Shown here piece by piece: positions 45,940 through 58,600 of a stretch of DNA of 64,000 nt. Positions within the stretch are counted from its first letter, which is position 1; each line of letters opens with the position of its first letter. The notes under the pieces are model-generated. The model had not been told where the DNA came from. It saw nothing but the letters and a program-made list of their open reading frames with translations, and searched no databases. Both the position numbers and the translations under genes were made by a program. This stretch comes from Isoetes taiwanensis (lineage: Eukaryota; Streptophyta; Lycopodiopsida; Isoetales; Isoetaceae), in NCBI GenBank assembly GCA_021234155.1, contig JAJEKV010000038.1:3602036-3666035 (forward strand), written 5' to 3'.

Positions 45940-48240
45940 TACTTTACTGGTCAAGATTTTCTCCAACTATATTGACGAGTTTTATGTGGCCGTTTTCCAC
46001 TTTCTGTTTAGCAGTTGTTGGACAGGGATATGCCTGAATTTATAAATCTTGAAACAAGCAAAAGTCCATGAAAAGATGGCTTTACCGTGTCTGAAAAAAA
46101 GCAGTACATGGGCCCGGCTTGTATGCTCGTTTAAGGTGACTTGACATGCTTCCATGTGCGTGAGAAATTGGATCCCAAGCAAGGTTTGAAAATGCCTCCT
46201 TCCAGCATTCTTCAACAATAAAAACTCAAAGCTGCATATATTAATCAATGCAACAAATCAGAATCACGTTGCCATAATCATAGAATTGTTAAGTTCAAAC
46301 ACCCCACATCTTAGCTTGAGGACGACTTTTAGCTAGATTATAGAACAGACAGTTATAACTATAAACCTAAAATCTGGAAATCCTAATGATAAGCCAACCA
46401 TAATTCTTTACTGACTTTGAGGTACAGTATTAATTCAAGATTTGACAAATTTGCAGCGCAACAAAGAGACGGTGGCGCTGTAAAGGAGGTAAAGATCAAA
46501 TCAGAAGAAGCCATACCCATCATCAGAACACGCCGACAAAGGAATTAAAAGGGAATAAACAGGAGCAGGAATGGCGTGCACATGGATGGAGGAGCACTCG
46601 AGCTTTAACGTATTGCAACTAAACAAAACGTTATTAGTTTCCGCCATCAGAATCGGCCATAGCCAATGTCGGAAATTCCAGTGTCGGACTCGGAATACGT
46701 AACGTATTTCCCGTTCTCCCTTACGTTACGTATTATGCAAAAGAGGGTACCGTAAAGGGTGCTTTCCCATGGGCCTCCAACCTCAAGATTTTTTGAGGTC
46801 CAAATTTTCCCATGGGCACTTCAACCTGAAGAGTTTAGGTTGCTGACCTGAATCAAAGTAATCCTCAAGCATTTCTGAACGTCCAGATTTTGGACTGGCA
46901 ATCTATTTTCGGTGTAGACAATCTCACGGGAAAGCTGCGTAAGGGGGTGGCGGCTGCTATAGCAAGCGGGGCTGCAGCCCGTAAGGGGTTGCGACCAAAC
47001 CTTCTCCCATGTAAAAATATGTGGGAGGTCAATTTTTTGCCACATGGCATCGGTAGCGACCCCGAGAAAACTAAGGGAAGTACTTCGACCTCTTATCAAC
47101 CGTTGGAATAGAAGCGAGAAGCAGCGACCAGCGGCAAAAACTTTTGCTTTCGAGATAGGCTTGAAATTGGGTGAGCGGCCTCTCCCCTATCTTCTGATTA
47201 GATTATCTTGCAAGTGGACTACCCTAGCCATTTGTCCTATGCCCGATAGCGCCATTATCATGATTCCATCTATTGTTATTATTTAGAGGTAGTCATTTGC
47301 CCCTTGAGAGTGAGCCGAGGGGTAGAACCCTCATTTATGATGCATTTTATATATTATGTTGGTATTATATATGGGCCACCCTTCGCGGTGGCATATCTTA
47401 TATTATAATGTTTTGTAATGGACCACGCCCTAGATCGGACGGCTGAGATTCGCTCTCTCTGTTTAACGGTCAAGATTGCCCCTTGAACATTAAAACTATT
47501 TTTTTTCTCTCTTTACTCCCGCAAGGGAGCGAGCGATGTGATTGGGCACCGCAATCTTCCATATCCACATCTTTGGGCAGCTCTCAAGCCCCTTCTCTGT
47601 TATAAGCTTATTGACATGCCCTTTTGTCGTGATTATTGCATGCATAACTTTGTTCCTCTTTGGCCATGGCCTAACCCTATCCATCAGAGTTGAGGACTTC
47701 TTCACTTACGCTCTTGATGGAGCAGTAACAGTTCAATAGAAAGAATGGAGGTCAAAGTGAATGTAAGGATGATACGAAGGCAACAAGGGATGGTATTGGA
47801 TCAACTTTCGACTTTTTCCCATGGCAAGGGAAAGGGTCGCCATAGCTGCATATGCACAAATCTTTTTTAGTGTAAGGTTGGAGTTAGGTCTCACTGCCGA
47901 ACACGCCGCCATAGCCATCCTCTGCTCTAACTCCGTGGTTGGAGAATCACAAACAGCAGGCCAGGATTTGATGATTATGGCTAAGATTTGGTATGATTTC
48001 TATTTGCAATTCATATTTTGATCTATTTCTTTTGTTTCTATCACAAGCCCTAACTCACTTCCTCGATCCTAGAAACAAATCAGGTGGTTACGGGTACCAA
48101 ACTAAACTTCGATGGAGAGCTATGTAATTCGGCCGCTCAAGCAAGTCGGTTTGAGCTTTAGCATTAAAACTCCATGCATTAATTTTGCTCCCACATCATT
48201 ATATCGCTTTGTCCTCTGCTATATAATATGTTTCGGTAAA
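45940..48240. other. Intergenic with a perfect 13-bp hairpin
   Basis: AATACGTAACGTA (46694-46706) and its complement TACGTTACGTATT (46722-46734) form a hairpin with a 15-nt loop. No coding region supported. Confidence 0.4.
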
Positions 48241-48267
48241 AAATTGGAGTTATCTTGGATTCTATAC

Positions 48268-49602
48268 GCATAACGGTTTATTCTTATACATGCATTCATA
48301 TAAGATCTTACGATTCTATAAATTTTAGTCAGGAATTCCAAGTTTTGATCAATTTTACATGATTTTGCTGATTTGGCTATGGCGGCCATCTCTTGATATT
48401 CGGACAGTGTCAATCAATCACTAGAATCCTATTTACGAGAATGCATATCCTTGAATTATGTAAGTCTTAATCGTTTTGCATTCCTATATCATATTCATTC
48501 TCTGAGAAAAGCATGGCGGCTACCTCTAACATATCGAGCCTCTTCAACATGTGCAAAAAGATACACATCATCGGCATGTTTAAAAGACACAATATTGATG
48601 TGCATGTGGGTTTTACTCCTAATTTGACAAATTGAACATGCAAATGGATTGCACTTGATAATGGGTTCAAGGTCTATCCATTGAAGCAAAGAATGCTTTG
48701 ATATATTAATTTGCAGGCCAGTCTTCATCTTGACATGTTCTTTATGTTCCAGGTAAAATATTAATCTGCCTTCATTGTTGCATTATAGCAGTACATAATA
48801 TTTATTATTTCTTGAATTACATAATATCTATTCTGGCAGTACACAATATCTACTGTTTGCATTACTTGAAATTCAAGACCTGCACAATTAGTATGCTAAG
48901 ACCATTTGCCATTTTCTGTCTTATACATTGCATATCTAAAAACTGGCTGCTTTATTGCTTCGTTCAAATACTGTTAGAAGTTTTAACATATTTCTAGCAT
49001 CGCATGATTCGATGTATAAATGAGGCGTTAGATTTCCTTATCACATTAATTTCTTATGTGCTCTCTATTATGATCATTCGTATTGCTTTTAAATGTATTG
49101 GAGAGTCTACAAGCTGCAATAGTATGAGATGAGCTTACAATTTGTATGGGCGAGAACTTCTGAGACATGGGAAGGCATATAAATGTGGGTTCTAGCGAAG
49201 TGAATTTTCGGATGTAAAACTACATTTAGCAGAGAAATACATGATGAAAGCTATGGTTCTTTTAGCATATCTGACTTATCTAAGTGCACCCATAGAGGAT
49301 TGAAGATAAAGCCCCGAAGATGCTTTTTTGTGTTAACATGCATAATTGAGGAGGCTAAGGTAGATTTTGGATGTAAAACTATATTCAACGAGAGAAGTGC
49401 ATGATATGATTTTGTTATATATATATATATATATACTAAAGGTTCAAACTTATTTAAAAATTCCACACACGGTTTATTCTTACGCATGCATTCATATAAG
49501 ATTTTTGATTCTATAAAAGTTTAATCCGAGGGATTCCAAGTTTTGATTGATTTTAAATGTTAGTTGATTTGGCTATGACATCCATCTCTTGATATGTCGG
49601 AC
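48268..49602. repeat. ~137-bp direct repeats 1.2 kb apart
   Basis: The segment GGTTTATTCTTATACATGCA to CATCTCTTGATATTCGGACA (48268-48405) recurs diverged at 49466-49602. A ~40-bp motif (GGATGTAAAACTACATT) is also duplicated near 49212 and 49370. An (AT)n run lies at 49417-49436. Confidence 0.6.
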
Positions 49603-50261
49603 ACATGTATTATCTTTAGCATAACACTCATGGCGGATGGTTCAAACTTCATCAAAGAGATACAAATGGTTCACACTTAAGAAATCCACTCTTGATCAAT
49701 AAATACCACTCTGGGTGACATGGCATAGATACAACTATGTTAAGAACCATGTCTATGATGTTCTTGCTATGATTAATCAATCTATATAATTATGTTTTTG
49801 CACTCTGTGGTTGAAGTCTGAAATTTCTAAAAATTCAATCATGTTGTAAACATATATGAATGTGTAGAAATGCTTTTAAGTTTGGTCTTATCTGGACTTG
49901 ATGATAGTCATTTTGCGGGGAAATTAGGCTGATGTTATGATTCTAGATCAAAGGTCTATGTTGTATCTGCTTCTATCTTTCTTGGGAGAGCCTTATGAAT
50001 TGAGGTGGAATTGTAAATTGTGATGACACGTGCATTGATTATTTCTTTTGACTTTGTTTTAGTGTAGATTTGGACATTTAAAGGTACAAAGGTGAATTTC
50101 TTAACTAATTGGAATATATCGATGCAACTTCAATACAATATATATTCTTATAACGCATCCATGCTATGATCAAGCACAATCAACAATACTATGGAGGCAA
50201 GCGCAAGTTGTAACTTGTGATTTGTGATTTGAAAATAGGAAGTTACACCAACCAATCATTT

Positions 50262-50452
50262 TTGTACCCCAAACCATACGTCTAAATCAACACAAAACAA
50301 TTTCGTACCCTAAACCATAGATGTAAATCAACACAAAACAATTTCGTACCCCAAACCAACAAAAACAATTTCCTGCCCTAAACCATAGATGTAAATCAAC
50401 ACAAAACAATTTTAGTACACCCCAAACCATACGTGTAAATCAACACAAAATA
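50262..50452. repeat. ~48-bp minisatellite, about four units
   Basis: Units of CCCAAACCATA, GTAAATCAACACAAAACAAT and TTCGTACC, slightly variable, one shortened. Confidence 0.85.
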
Positions 50453-50699
50453 ATCCTTTTTTTTTTTGCCTTGGAGATGGCATGAATAGTTGGGGTTTGT
50501 ATATGCATAGAATATGTATAATAACAAGGGGTTTTCTTTGTGTTTTTTATGCGGCTTTTCACAAAGGCTTTCCTAAGATTTCATGGTATTGAATTGATGT
50601 ACTAATCATTACATCTAGAGTGCATCATTTTTAGTCGTTGATTTAGCTTTTTTTTTTTTCTAATTGTCCAACATCAAAGGCTCACAACAAAAGCCCTCT

Positions 50700-52640
50700 T
50701 TTTTATTTTAGGGGTTGAACATGCAAGCCGTGTGGATAGCGGATCATAGTGGAAGCAGATTTGGAGTGGAAGCATTAGTGCTTTTAGTGCGGAGGATGAT
50801 GCGGTGGGATGCTTGCTTCGGCCGGTTTTGCCATAGTATTCAAAGTTTCCATGGCATTCCGCCGCCAAAGCATTTCTTTCGAAGTTCTTTCGAAGGTATT
50901 GAAATTATTGTGGCCCTAATTGGTCCAGCGGCAGAGATGGTGGCTCTCCTCTCTGGAGCCTCCCTGGTTTTTCGGACATCAGTTATTTAGATGCGCCTAT
51001 GTTCTTATTTGCTTGTAATGCGGTTCAAAGCGTTGCCCTGCGGCAGCCGTGCATTTTTAAGCCTCTGTTTTCCCCTGCTTCTCCGATTTGCCTTTTTGGG
51101 TTTCGGGATTCTTCTTACGGGGCCCCTTCTTCTACCCATTTGGCCCAATCCGGTGGTTGGTTATCTCTCCTTGTTTCTCATTCGGAAATGATTACGCCAT
51201 CTGGCGCCATTCATGGCTTGCCTTGAGCGGTGCTTTGTTTCATCTGCTTCTTGTTGCGAGCGTGAAGGATTTGTTAGATATGTTTTCCCTCTTGAAAGGC
51301 TACCAGTTGGGTCCGCCATTTCTTGCTTCTTGAAAATGGTGCATCAATATTGAGCGGGTCTCATTTCTTTTCAAGAACAAAATCAAGACCGATACAATGG
51401 GTGCGGTCGAGTTGAGCTTGATGCATTTCGGTATTATGTATTACGGTTTGCATATTATGTGGTTTGCAAAGATGTTGGGGGCTTTCAAAGTGGACCTAGA
51501 AAGGCTCGGATGGCGCCTTCTAGATCATTGCGGTGAGGACCCAAATTGGGAATTGGGCATCTTCTATTCTGGTTTGAATTCATTGCCTCAACTACCGGGA
51601 TACTCGGACCAATGCACCCATATTTGCAACTCTTGCAGCTATATCTTGATCATTTGGTTGGATATGTTCCCAAGGGCGTGATACCTCGGTTGTTGTATAT
51701 TGTCTATCCTCCTTGGTGAATATGTAAAAGCGGTCGGATGTTTCAAAATTAGCAAGGGAAAAGCGGATCAGATCGGAGGGGCTTTCGCCTTGCCACAGGA
51801 ATGGCCTGAAAAAGGAAAATGGGGGCATGACTTATGCTCACTTGTTTTAAGACATCATTATTTCCCTCGCCATGTTCTTATTTGCAATGTTTGCGCCAAT
51901 CAATGAGTGTTAACCTTAGCTGCGGGAGCAATAGGCCAATATCTTGGACCGATTTGGGTTATTCTTTGCCTTTGTTCGAGTTTTATTTCAAATAAGCTTT
52001 AGTGCTTATTTGGTTTCATCTGCATCGAGTTCCTTTTTATTTTTTGAGATTCTTTGGAAGGAATTCGGCTGCAAGGTCCCGAGAAATTTATAGTATTTGT
52101 GCTCCTTGTTGCATTACAAAGTGCCATGGTTAAATATATTTGGATTCAAGGGCTGATTCCTCTCTCAAGTTTGGCGATGTAGATGAAAATGAGGCAGTTG
52201 GAGATGTTGGAAGAGTTTATGGGCATGAGAAAGAGCCTGATAACATTGTTTCTGAAAGATTTTCTTTAAAAGGCTGTGACTTTCTATCTGGCCATGATAC
52301 CGATGGAAAGGTCGAATGGTCCCACGGAAATTATTCTTTTGAAGAGTATACAAGTGCACAAGCAAGGGCTGCAAATGATCTTTATTATTATCATTAGTTT
52401 GGAATGAGGCAAATTATGATGTCGAAGCTTTCGTAGGTATTGGCTAACTCAGTTGACACTTCTCATCACATGCGGCAATTTAAAATATATGGTCTGCAAT
52501 AACACATCATTCATTTTGTATTTTTATTTTCTTGTTTACCTCAAAGTTTATCTATCTTTGCTTCTTTTAGGGCCCGAAGGGCCCAAATTTTTTTTTGAAT
52601 GTAACAATAGCGTAACTACTATTAATATTAATTAACACAA
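50700..52640. other. Unassigned region with short open stretches
   Basis: Several short plus-strand open stretches (50715-51681) with no recognisable family. The 85-residue stretch at 52140-52397 (VEWSHGNYSFEEYTSAQARA then NDLYYYH) has a gene-like composition but I cannot name it. GGGCCCGAAGGGCCC (52571-52585) forms a hairpin before a T-run. Confidence 0.3.
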
Positions 52641-53540
52641 ACCATTACATTCAACATGTTTAAATTAAAACCCCCTAAAAACCCCTTTGGTTTGGGTGCA
52701 TATTATTCACGGAGGGTGTCTGAGGCGGCGGTACATTGGATGAGCATATTCACCCCTTATTCCTTAATCTACACCGTACACAAAGTTCCTCATTTGTGGG
52801 GTATAGATGTACAAAAAGGCAAGCAATTTCATAGGGCCATAATTGTCATGACACAGAACCGTAAATGAATGACATAGAATTCAGATCTAAAATCAACACT
52901 TAGAGTTGGCGAGAGATACAATGCAGTAGAACAAGACGAAATCAAACACTACATTTGTAGAACCATGAGCTCACAAGATTTCTCTATATTAGTATCCTAT
53001 CTAAAATCAACATTAACAGTTGGCGGGGATCAAGTACAATAAACTATAGTAGACGAGATTTCTCTATATTAGAATGGTGAAAGTATGATATTCTATTCTC
53101 ACATAAATACAATCCCCATAAACACGAACCACATATAGCCCAGCAACGTTAGAGGCTTGGTTTTCTATTTCTCAATGATTATATTCTCCCATTTGGGTGT
53201 CCATTAAAGAAGGATGCGTATATATTTCGAGCCAATCCTTTAAAAGCGTGTGTATAAATGCAAAAAGAAGAATCAGTTCCTCCAATATATACAAAAAGCG
53301 ACTATTATGTATAACGATGTGTTTCCAACTTTGCCCATGAATTTCCATATTAGAACGAAGAAGCTCTGAAGATTATAATATATCCCAAGTGAAGCTTATC
53401 TCAAGATTACAAAGTTACGTTATGCCCCGCTCTCCAATTAGCTACATATATCAACTTATGCCCAGCAACGCTGGGCACCATTACTAGTTATTTATATGTT
53501 GTGTTGCTACTGCTAATCTGTATATACGTTTCCGTCGTAT

Positions 53541-53720
53541 AGGATATCCCATAGAAGGCGTGGGACGAATGACACCTCTGTGCCCTTCATCCAGACACTT
53601 GGCCATCAAAAGTGGCCGAGTCCAGCCGGAGGGCTTTCCCTTGGTGATCGAGTTGCCATGGAAGGGGAATTTCCCCTATTTATATGATGGTAGCATTGTA
53701 TGGGTTCGGAAGCGTCATAG
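53541..53720 (+). repeat. Direct repeat of the 3' LTR-like segment at 55430
   Basis: CCCATAGAAGGCGTGGG to ATTGTATGGGTTCGG matches 55437-55600 (CCCATTGAAGGCGTGGG onwards) in order, with many differences. Likely the end of another related LTR. Confidence 0.6.
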
Positions 53721-54099
53721 TTTGATATGTTCTCAAGGAGATCTCTGTGTTTTAATGTAGAATCTTGCAAGTGCTTTTGTGTTTTATACAGTTTTTAGGC
53801 CCCCTTGGAGAGCTAGGTTGATTGAATAACATTGAGATATGCTAATTGAGCGGACGAGATTAGGAATTTTTGCATCCAGCGATTGAGGTCAAAGTTTTAC
53901 GTGGTATGTGAGTTAGTAGGTGATTTGGTTATTGTTGGTTGTCGTGATCGGCGTTAAAACCATCGACCATCGATTACTGCGGCTCGGCTCTGTAATATAC
54001 TAGACTAAGATTAGCATCATCGTGGCGTTCCGCGTATTTATCTCGGTCTACGTCCGCGTATTCATCTGAAGACGCATTACAAATACAAACCGTCACCCC

Positions 54100-55610
54100 C
54101 TAAAAGTGCGCTACCATGGGAGTATGGGAGCGTGATTGCAACCTAAGGGGTTACCTTACAATGGATTAAATTAGCTATGCTAATTTAACACATTAATAAT
54201 AATAACCTAGAACTTAGGAAGTGGGGCTAATTACCATTTGGGGGCGCCACTGCTCCAATCGATTGGGGTGCATGGGGGTTGCCAAGTTTGGATGCCAACT
54301 TGACCCCTATCCACAGGATTGACTCCTCTAATCGACCAAGGAAGCCGGGAGGCTGGCGCCATCATCCACTATGAGAGAGAATCACCATACTAGTAGTCAC
54401 GTGCGTGGCGGTGAATTCCTAACTCCACGGAGATGGGCGCCCCATGGAAGCGAGTCCGGCCGATTGGTGGGTGGCTATGTGAATTCTAGATAGCAGCTTG
54501 GTTGTGTCCGTTTCTCTGTTCTCTTTGGGATTCAATCTAACCCTTGGTTGTACAAACAAATTCTCTTTATATTCAATTGGTTCTATTAGAGAGGATGAAT
54601 TGTTAGCTCTTTGTTAAATCGACTCTACGAAGCGGGGGATTACGGGGGTAGAGACCTCGAACAGTGTCTTGTAGTATGCTCCTAGATGGCGCCCAATAGA
54701 GTCCCATTAGATGCGGACTGTGCACAAGAACCCACGGGTCCTAGATGCTATGGTGCGGCAGCACCCGGACAAGGAACACGGTGGTGACATGAGGGGTGGG
54801 GTCTTGCATGAGCATACATGGCTCTGAGACTCCCTGGTGGGCTAGGCGATGGCGATCCGTGAGGGCGGGTATGGGTCGACACTCCACGGGTGGGAAGGTG
54901 TGATCCGTATGGAGCACCTTGCACTTTGAGTAGATTTAGAGGCGAGTAAAGTGGGATGCGGGGATCACGGGGGTGTGATGCGGCACGTATTCTCTAGCTT
55001 CGCCCGTGGAACCAATGATTACGGAAGGGGGGCTTCCCAGGCCTGCCTCATCGGACGAAGCGTCATGAACTGGAGTAGGCTCAAAAGGGTGATTCCTCAC
55101 GAACTGCGTCTCTGGGAAGGCTATAGCAAAGCCATAGCATGAATTGACCCATCGCAAAGTGTGCACGGGGGGGCGGATGGAGTGGACAACCCTGGCCGAT
55201 GTTCTATTGCCGATAGCGCCATGCCAAGATTCGGTCTGGCTGATCTCTTGAGCCCTAGCCGTCGGTCGATCCTCAGAGATGCAGTAGGGGTAGAACACGG
55301 GTTGGGTGTTTTCCTAGGATTAGATGCATATTCCATGCCGTTGGTATATTAGATGGATCGCCACCCGCCGTGGTGGTTATTTATGTATATTCATGCTTTG
55401 CGTGCTAACCCTTGTATTCATGCTTCATGACGTAGGAGTCCCATTGAAGGCGTGGGCGAATGACCCCCGTGTCCTTCTTAGGGCCTCATTTCATAGGTGG
55501 CCGAAAGCAGGCGGAGGCCACGCTCATGGTGAGATGATCGCCATGGGAGGGAAGAAATCCCCGTATGTATACGTCAGAAGGTCATTTATATATTACAGGG
55601 CGTCCTGCGG
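54100..55610 (+). mobile_element. Presumed 5' LTR of a Ty3/gypsy element (left limit uncertain)
   Basis: The stretch from about 54640 is homologous, in reverse complement, to the solo LTR at 37830-39428. Immediately after it (55611) lies a primer-binding site, and gypsy gag-pol follows downstream in the same orientation. The left boundary was not located; clear TG ends and TSD were not found. Confidence 0.5.
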
Positions 55611-55624
55611 TGGTATCGAGCCGT
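55611..55624 (+). other. Primer-binding site for initiator tRNA-Met
   Basis: TGGTATCGAGCCGT corresponds to the common plant retrotransposon site TGGTATCAGAGCC with one base missing (CAGAG to CGAG). It sits directly downstream of the presumed LTR. Confidence 0.6.
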
Positions 55625-58600
55625 GATTTCGGTTGCTTTCGAAATCATAGCGCCAAACACTAACTTCGTATACGGTAGTTAGGAGGAGGCTAAGTCAATG
55701 TGTCCTTAGCTCTCTTTGTTGTTTGGCTTGGTGTTAGGTTAAGTTAAGAAATTATAGCTTTGAAGTGGAGGGCTCAAGATTGGAGGCCTAACGAGGTGTC
55801 GATGGGTAGCTCAAATGATGAAGAGGATGGCTCCATTGGATCGAGGCGTGCGAATTACCCTAGAAACAGTCGACTCTAAGGCGAAAAATGGTCAAGGCGC
55901 AGGCCCAAAAAACAAACTTCGGTCTCCGCTTGCATTTTGAAGCTTTGTAGTCAAGGTGGGGCGCCCGAAATGCCCTCGGCCCGACCCGTCGGGACCAGAA
56001 GTCCTTGGGCCCTTGAGTCAACTTCGAGCGCCGCTTGCTTTTCGGCGCCCGGTCGAGGTGGAAGGCAGTATAATGCCCTCGGCCCGGCCGAGTATGTGGT
56101 GGCGTATTTCCGCCCGTATAATTTTATAATAATAAAATTTCGGCGTTAATAAAGGGAAAATTTGAAATTTTAAAAGTTAAAGGGGCCGTTTAACAAACTA
56201 ATTCTTGTCATTTGCTTGTGCTTCCGGCGCCTCCAACCACTGAGCAGCCCTCGCCATCGCGCCCGGACCGGACCACTGCTCCTGGCCTTTGTGCCTTGTG
56301 CCTCTTAAGCCCCTTTTGCCATCTTCTTTCCGCCATGCCCGGCGCCTCACCCTTCCTATGGCTATCACCAAAAGGCTCGAGATCAACCACCTTGAGCATC
56401 GTGGAGATCTACGCCATGATTGCTAAGCACATGGCCATTGACCCGACCCTCGTCGACATCTTGTTGGATGAGCTGGTTAGCAGGTTTTGAGAACAATGAT
56501 AGGATCCCTTATCCTATCTATCATTTCTCGAGCCGTTTCTTATCCCATTTGAACCTCCCGACTCCATATACCATTGTGGAGCAACCCGGACATGGTAATG
56601 ATGCTCATCAAGTTTTATCCTCCGGCGGGGAAGGCCATACGGAGGAGGAAGATGTCGAGGCGTGAGGGCCGGCCGTATCGGGGGTTTGGCGAGAGGATGA
56701 CCAGGGAGATTGAAGGCGGGCCGACACGGCGGCCGGGGGGGAGAACAGGTATCTCGAGGGGGCGGCTTTGCCGTCATTGATGCGCGAGGGCCATCGAGGT
56801 TCCCTCATACCATTGGCATGAGGGTTCCAGCGATTTGAATGGGGGAAATCCCGACATTAGCCCTAGACTATCGGTGACTATCGGATAGACATGGGTCTGC
56901 TTGACCCTAGCGGTACCCGCCGAACTTAATCGCCGTGTCTGGACATGCCCAACTTTTGCCTTTCATCGAAGAAGATCGGGGAGGAGAGCTCGGGAGGGCC
57001 GGAGAAGATTGAGCAAGATGAGCGGGACCCCGCCAAGACCGGTAGGGACCAGCAAGAGGGAGGTGCGTCCGAGGAGTGGGCGGGACCCAAAAACCGACGC
57101 GCTGGGCCGTGAAGCAGGAGGAAGGTGTAAGCCCATAAGTCCGTGATCATTACAAGGAAAAGCTAAGGACTGTCGGGGCTTTTGGTAAGAAGACCAGAAA
57201 CTCCGGAGGCGGCAGCGGGTTGACAACGCCTACCGGGGCCGATTCTTTAGGCGAAAACGTTACCCACCGTCGGGCCCACAATGCTGACCCGACGCGGCGG
57301 AAGCCTCATCGGTTCCGACCGATGCGCAGTGGCATTGCGGGGAGATCATAAAATTTGAAGAATCCCGCGGACCCGATCGGGGAAAGCTGCCTTTCGAGGA
57401 GACAGTGCGGGAATCGCCACAGCAATTTAAGACCGATCTCCGTTTCCGGACCTTTGCAATTTTGGGCTCAAAGGCTGCTTTGCTGAAGCCTACTTGGTAG
57501 CACTTTTAGTGGCGTAACCTTTGCGCTATCCGCGCAAAGAGGGTCACCATAATGCTAAGGATTTAGCCCTGCATAAAGGTAGGATGCGGAGCAACAACCT
57601 TAGCCTACTTGCGGGGATCGCATTTGTACATATTCTTTTTTGTGATAATTAATAAAAAAGCTTTTTATTTTGAATTAAAAGTTTAATGTTTTTTTCCATA
57701 TTAAATTTAAAATAAAATCTTGGCGTCGACTTTATTAAGAGGGTTTAAAAGGGGAATTGTAGGGGTTATTTTAAGCGCTTCTTTTCCTCTCTCCTCCCTT
57801 CTAAGCGCCATGGGCCGACCTGCCGCTTTGGTATCATGATGGAGAGACATGGGATCCCCGAGGTTCCCGCCGATCTGTACAACCTTTGCTATGCGGCGCA
57901 TAGATCTCCTTACCAACATCTCGGCGGCATGGGACTACGCCGGATTCCTTGATTTCTACATGGAGGAAATCCTTCCTCGTGTATTCCTCTTGGGGATCCT
58001 CCCATTTTGTATTTGGGCGGGGAGATCGTCCGTAGAATGTTAGGTGGGGAACCGCATCGTCACGGCGTCCTTAAGGGGAAACTTCAGATGGGGGAAAACA
58101 CCTACCGGTAGTCCAACATCGGGGCAGCGGTATTTGGAAGCTACTTTAAGCCCGGCTATCCTCATGGACCAATACGTTGAGGATGAGACTTTGCCAGTGG
58201 AGAAGAGCAAAGCTGCCCGGAATCCTCAGGAGGGATGATGAGCATATAGGGATGGCTGACTTACGTTGGAAAAAGGCTGGCAGAGGAGTTACCACCGGTG
58301 GCCGTGAACAAGCTATAGGCTTGTCGGGGTTAAACAACCTCCAGTTATTTATCACCAGAGGCGGGGAGTACCTCCTCTTGGATGATATCATCACGGACTT
58401 ATCATATGGTGGCGGATTAGCGCAAAGGCGCAAGGACCATGTACTTTACGAGCTTGCGAGTATTGCATGGATGATTTTATCGACTTCACCTCACAGAGCT
58501 CCCCGGTGTACCGGTACTTCGATTCGACGGGGAGACCCTCGAGCGGCGGGAACTTTATTACGCCGCCGGGACTTTGTGATGCGAGGAACACGCCTTCCAC

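Noticed and set aside
48467-48728. Minus-strand stretch with HADDVYLFA, resembling a LINE RT active-site box
   Set aside because: A single short motif. The neighbouring blocks are absent or in the wrong order (LQINISKHS precedes it), so I do not list it as a feature.
50262-50452. CRISPR-like array
   Set aside because: The ~48-bp units are contiguous without unique spacers and the DNA is clearly plant; it is a minisatellite.
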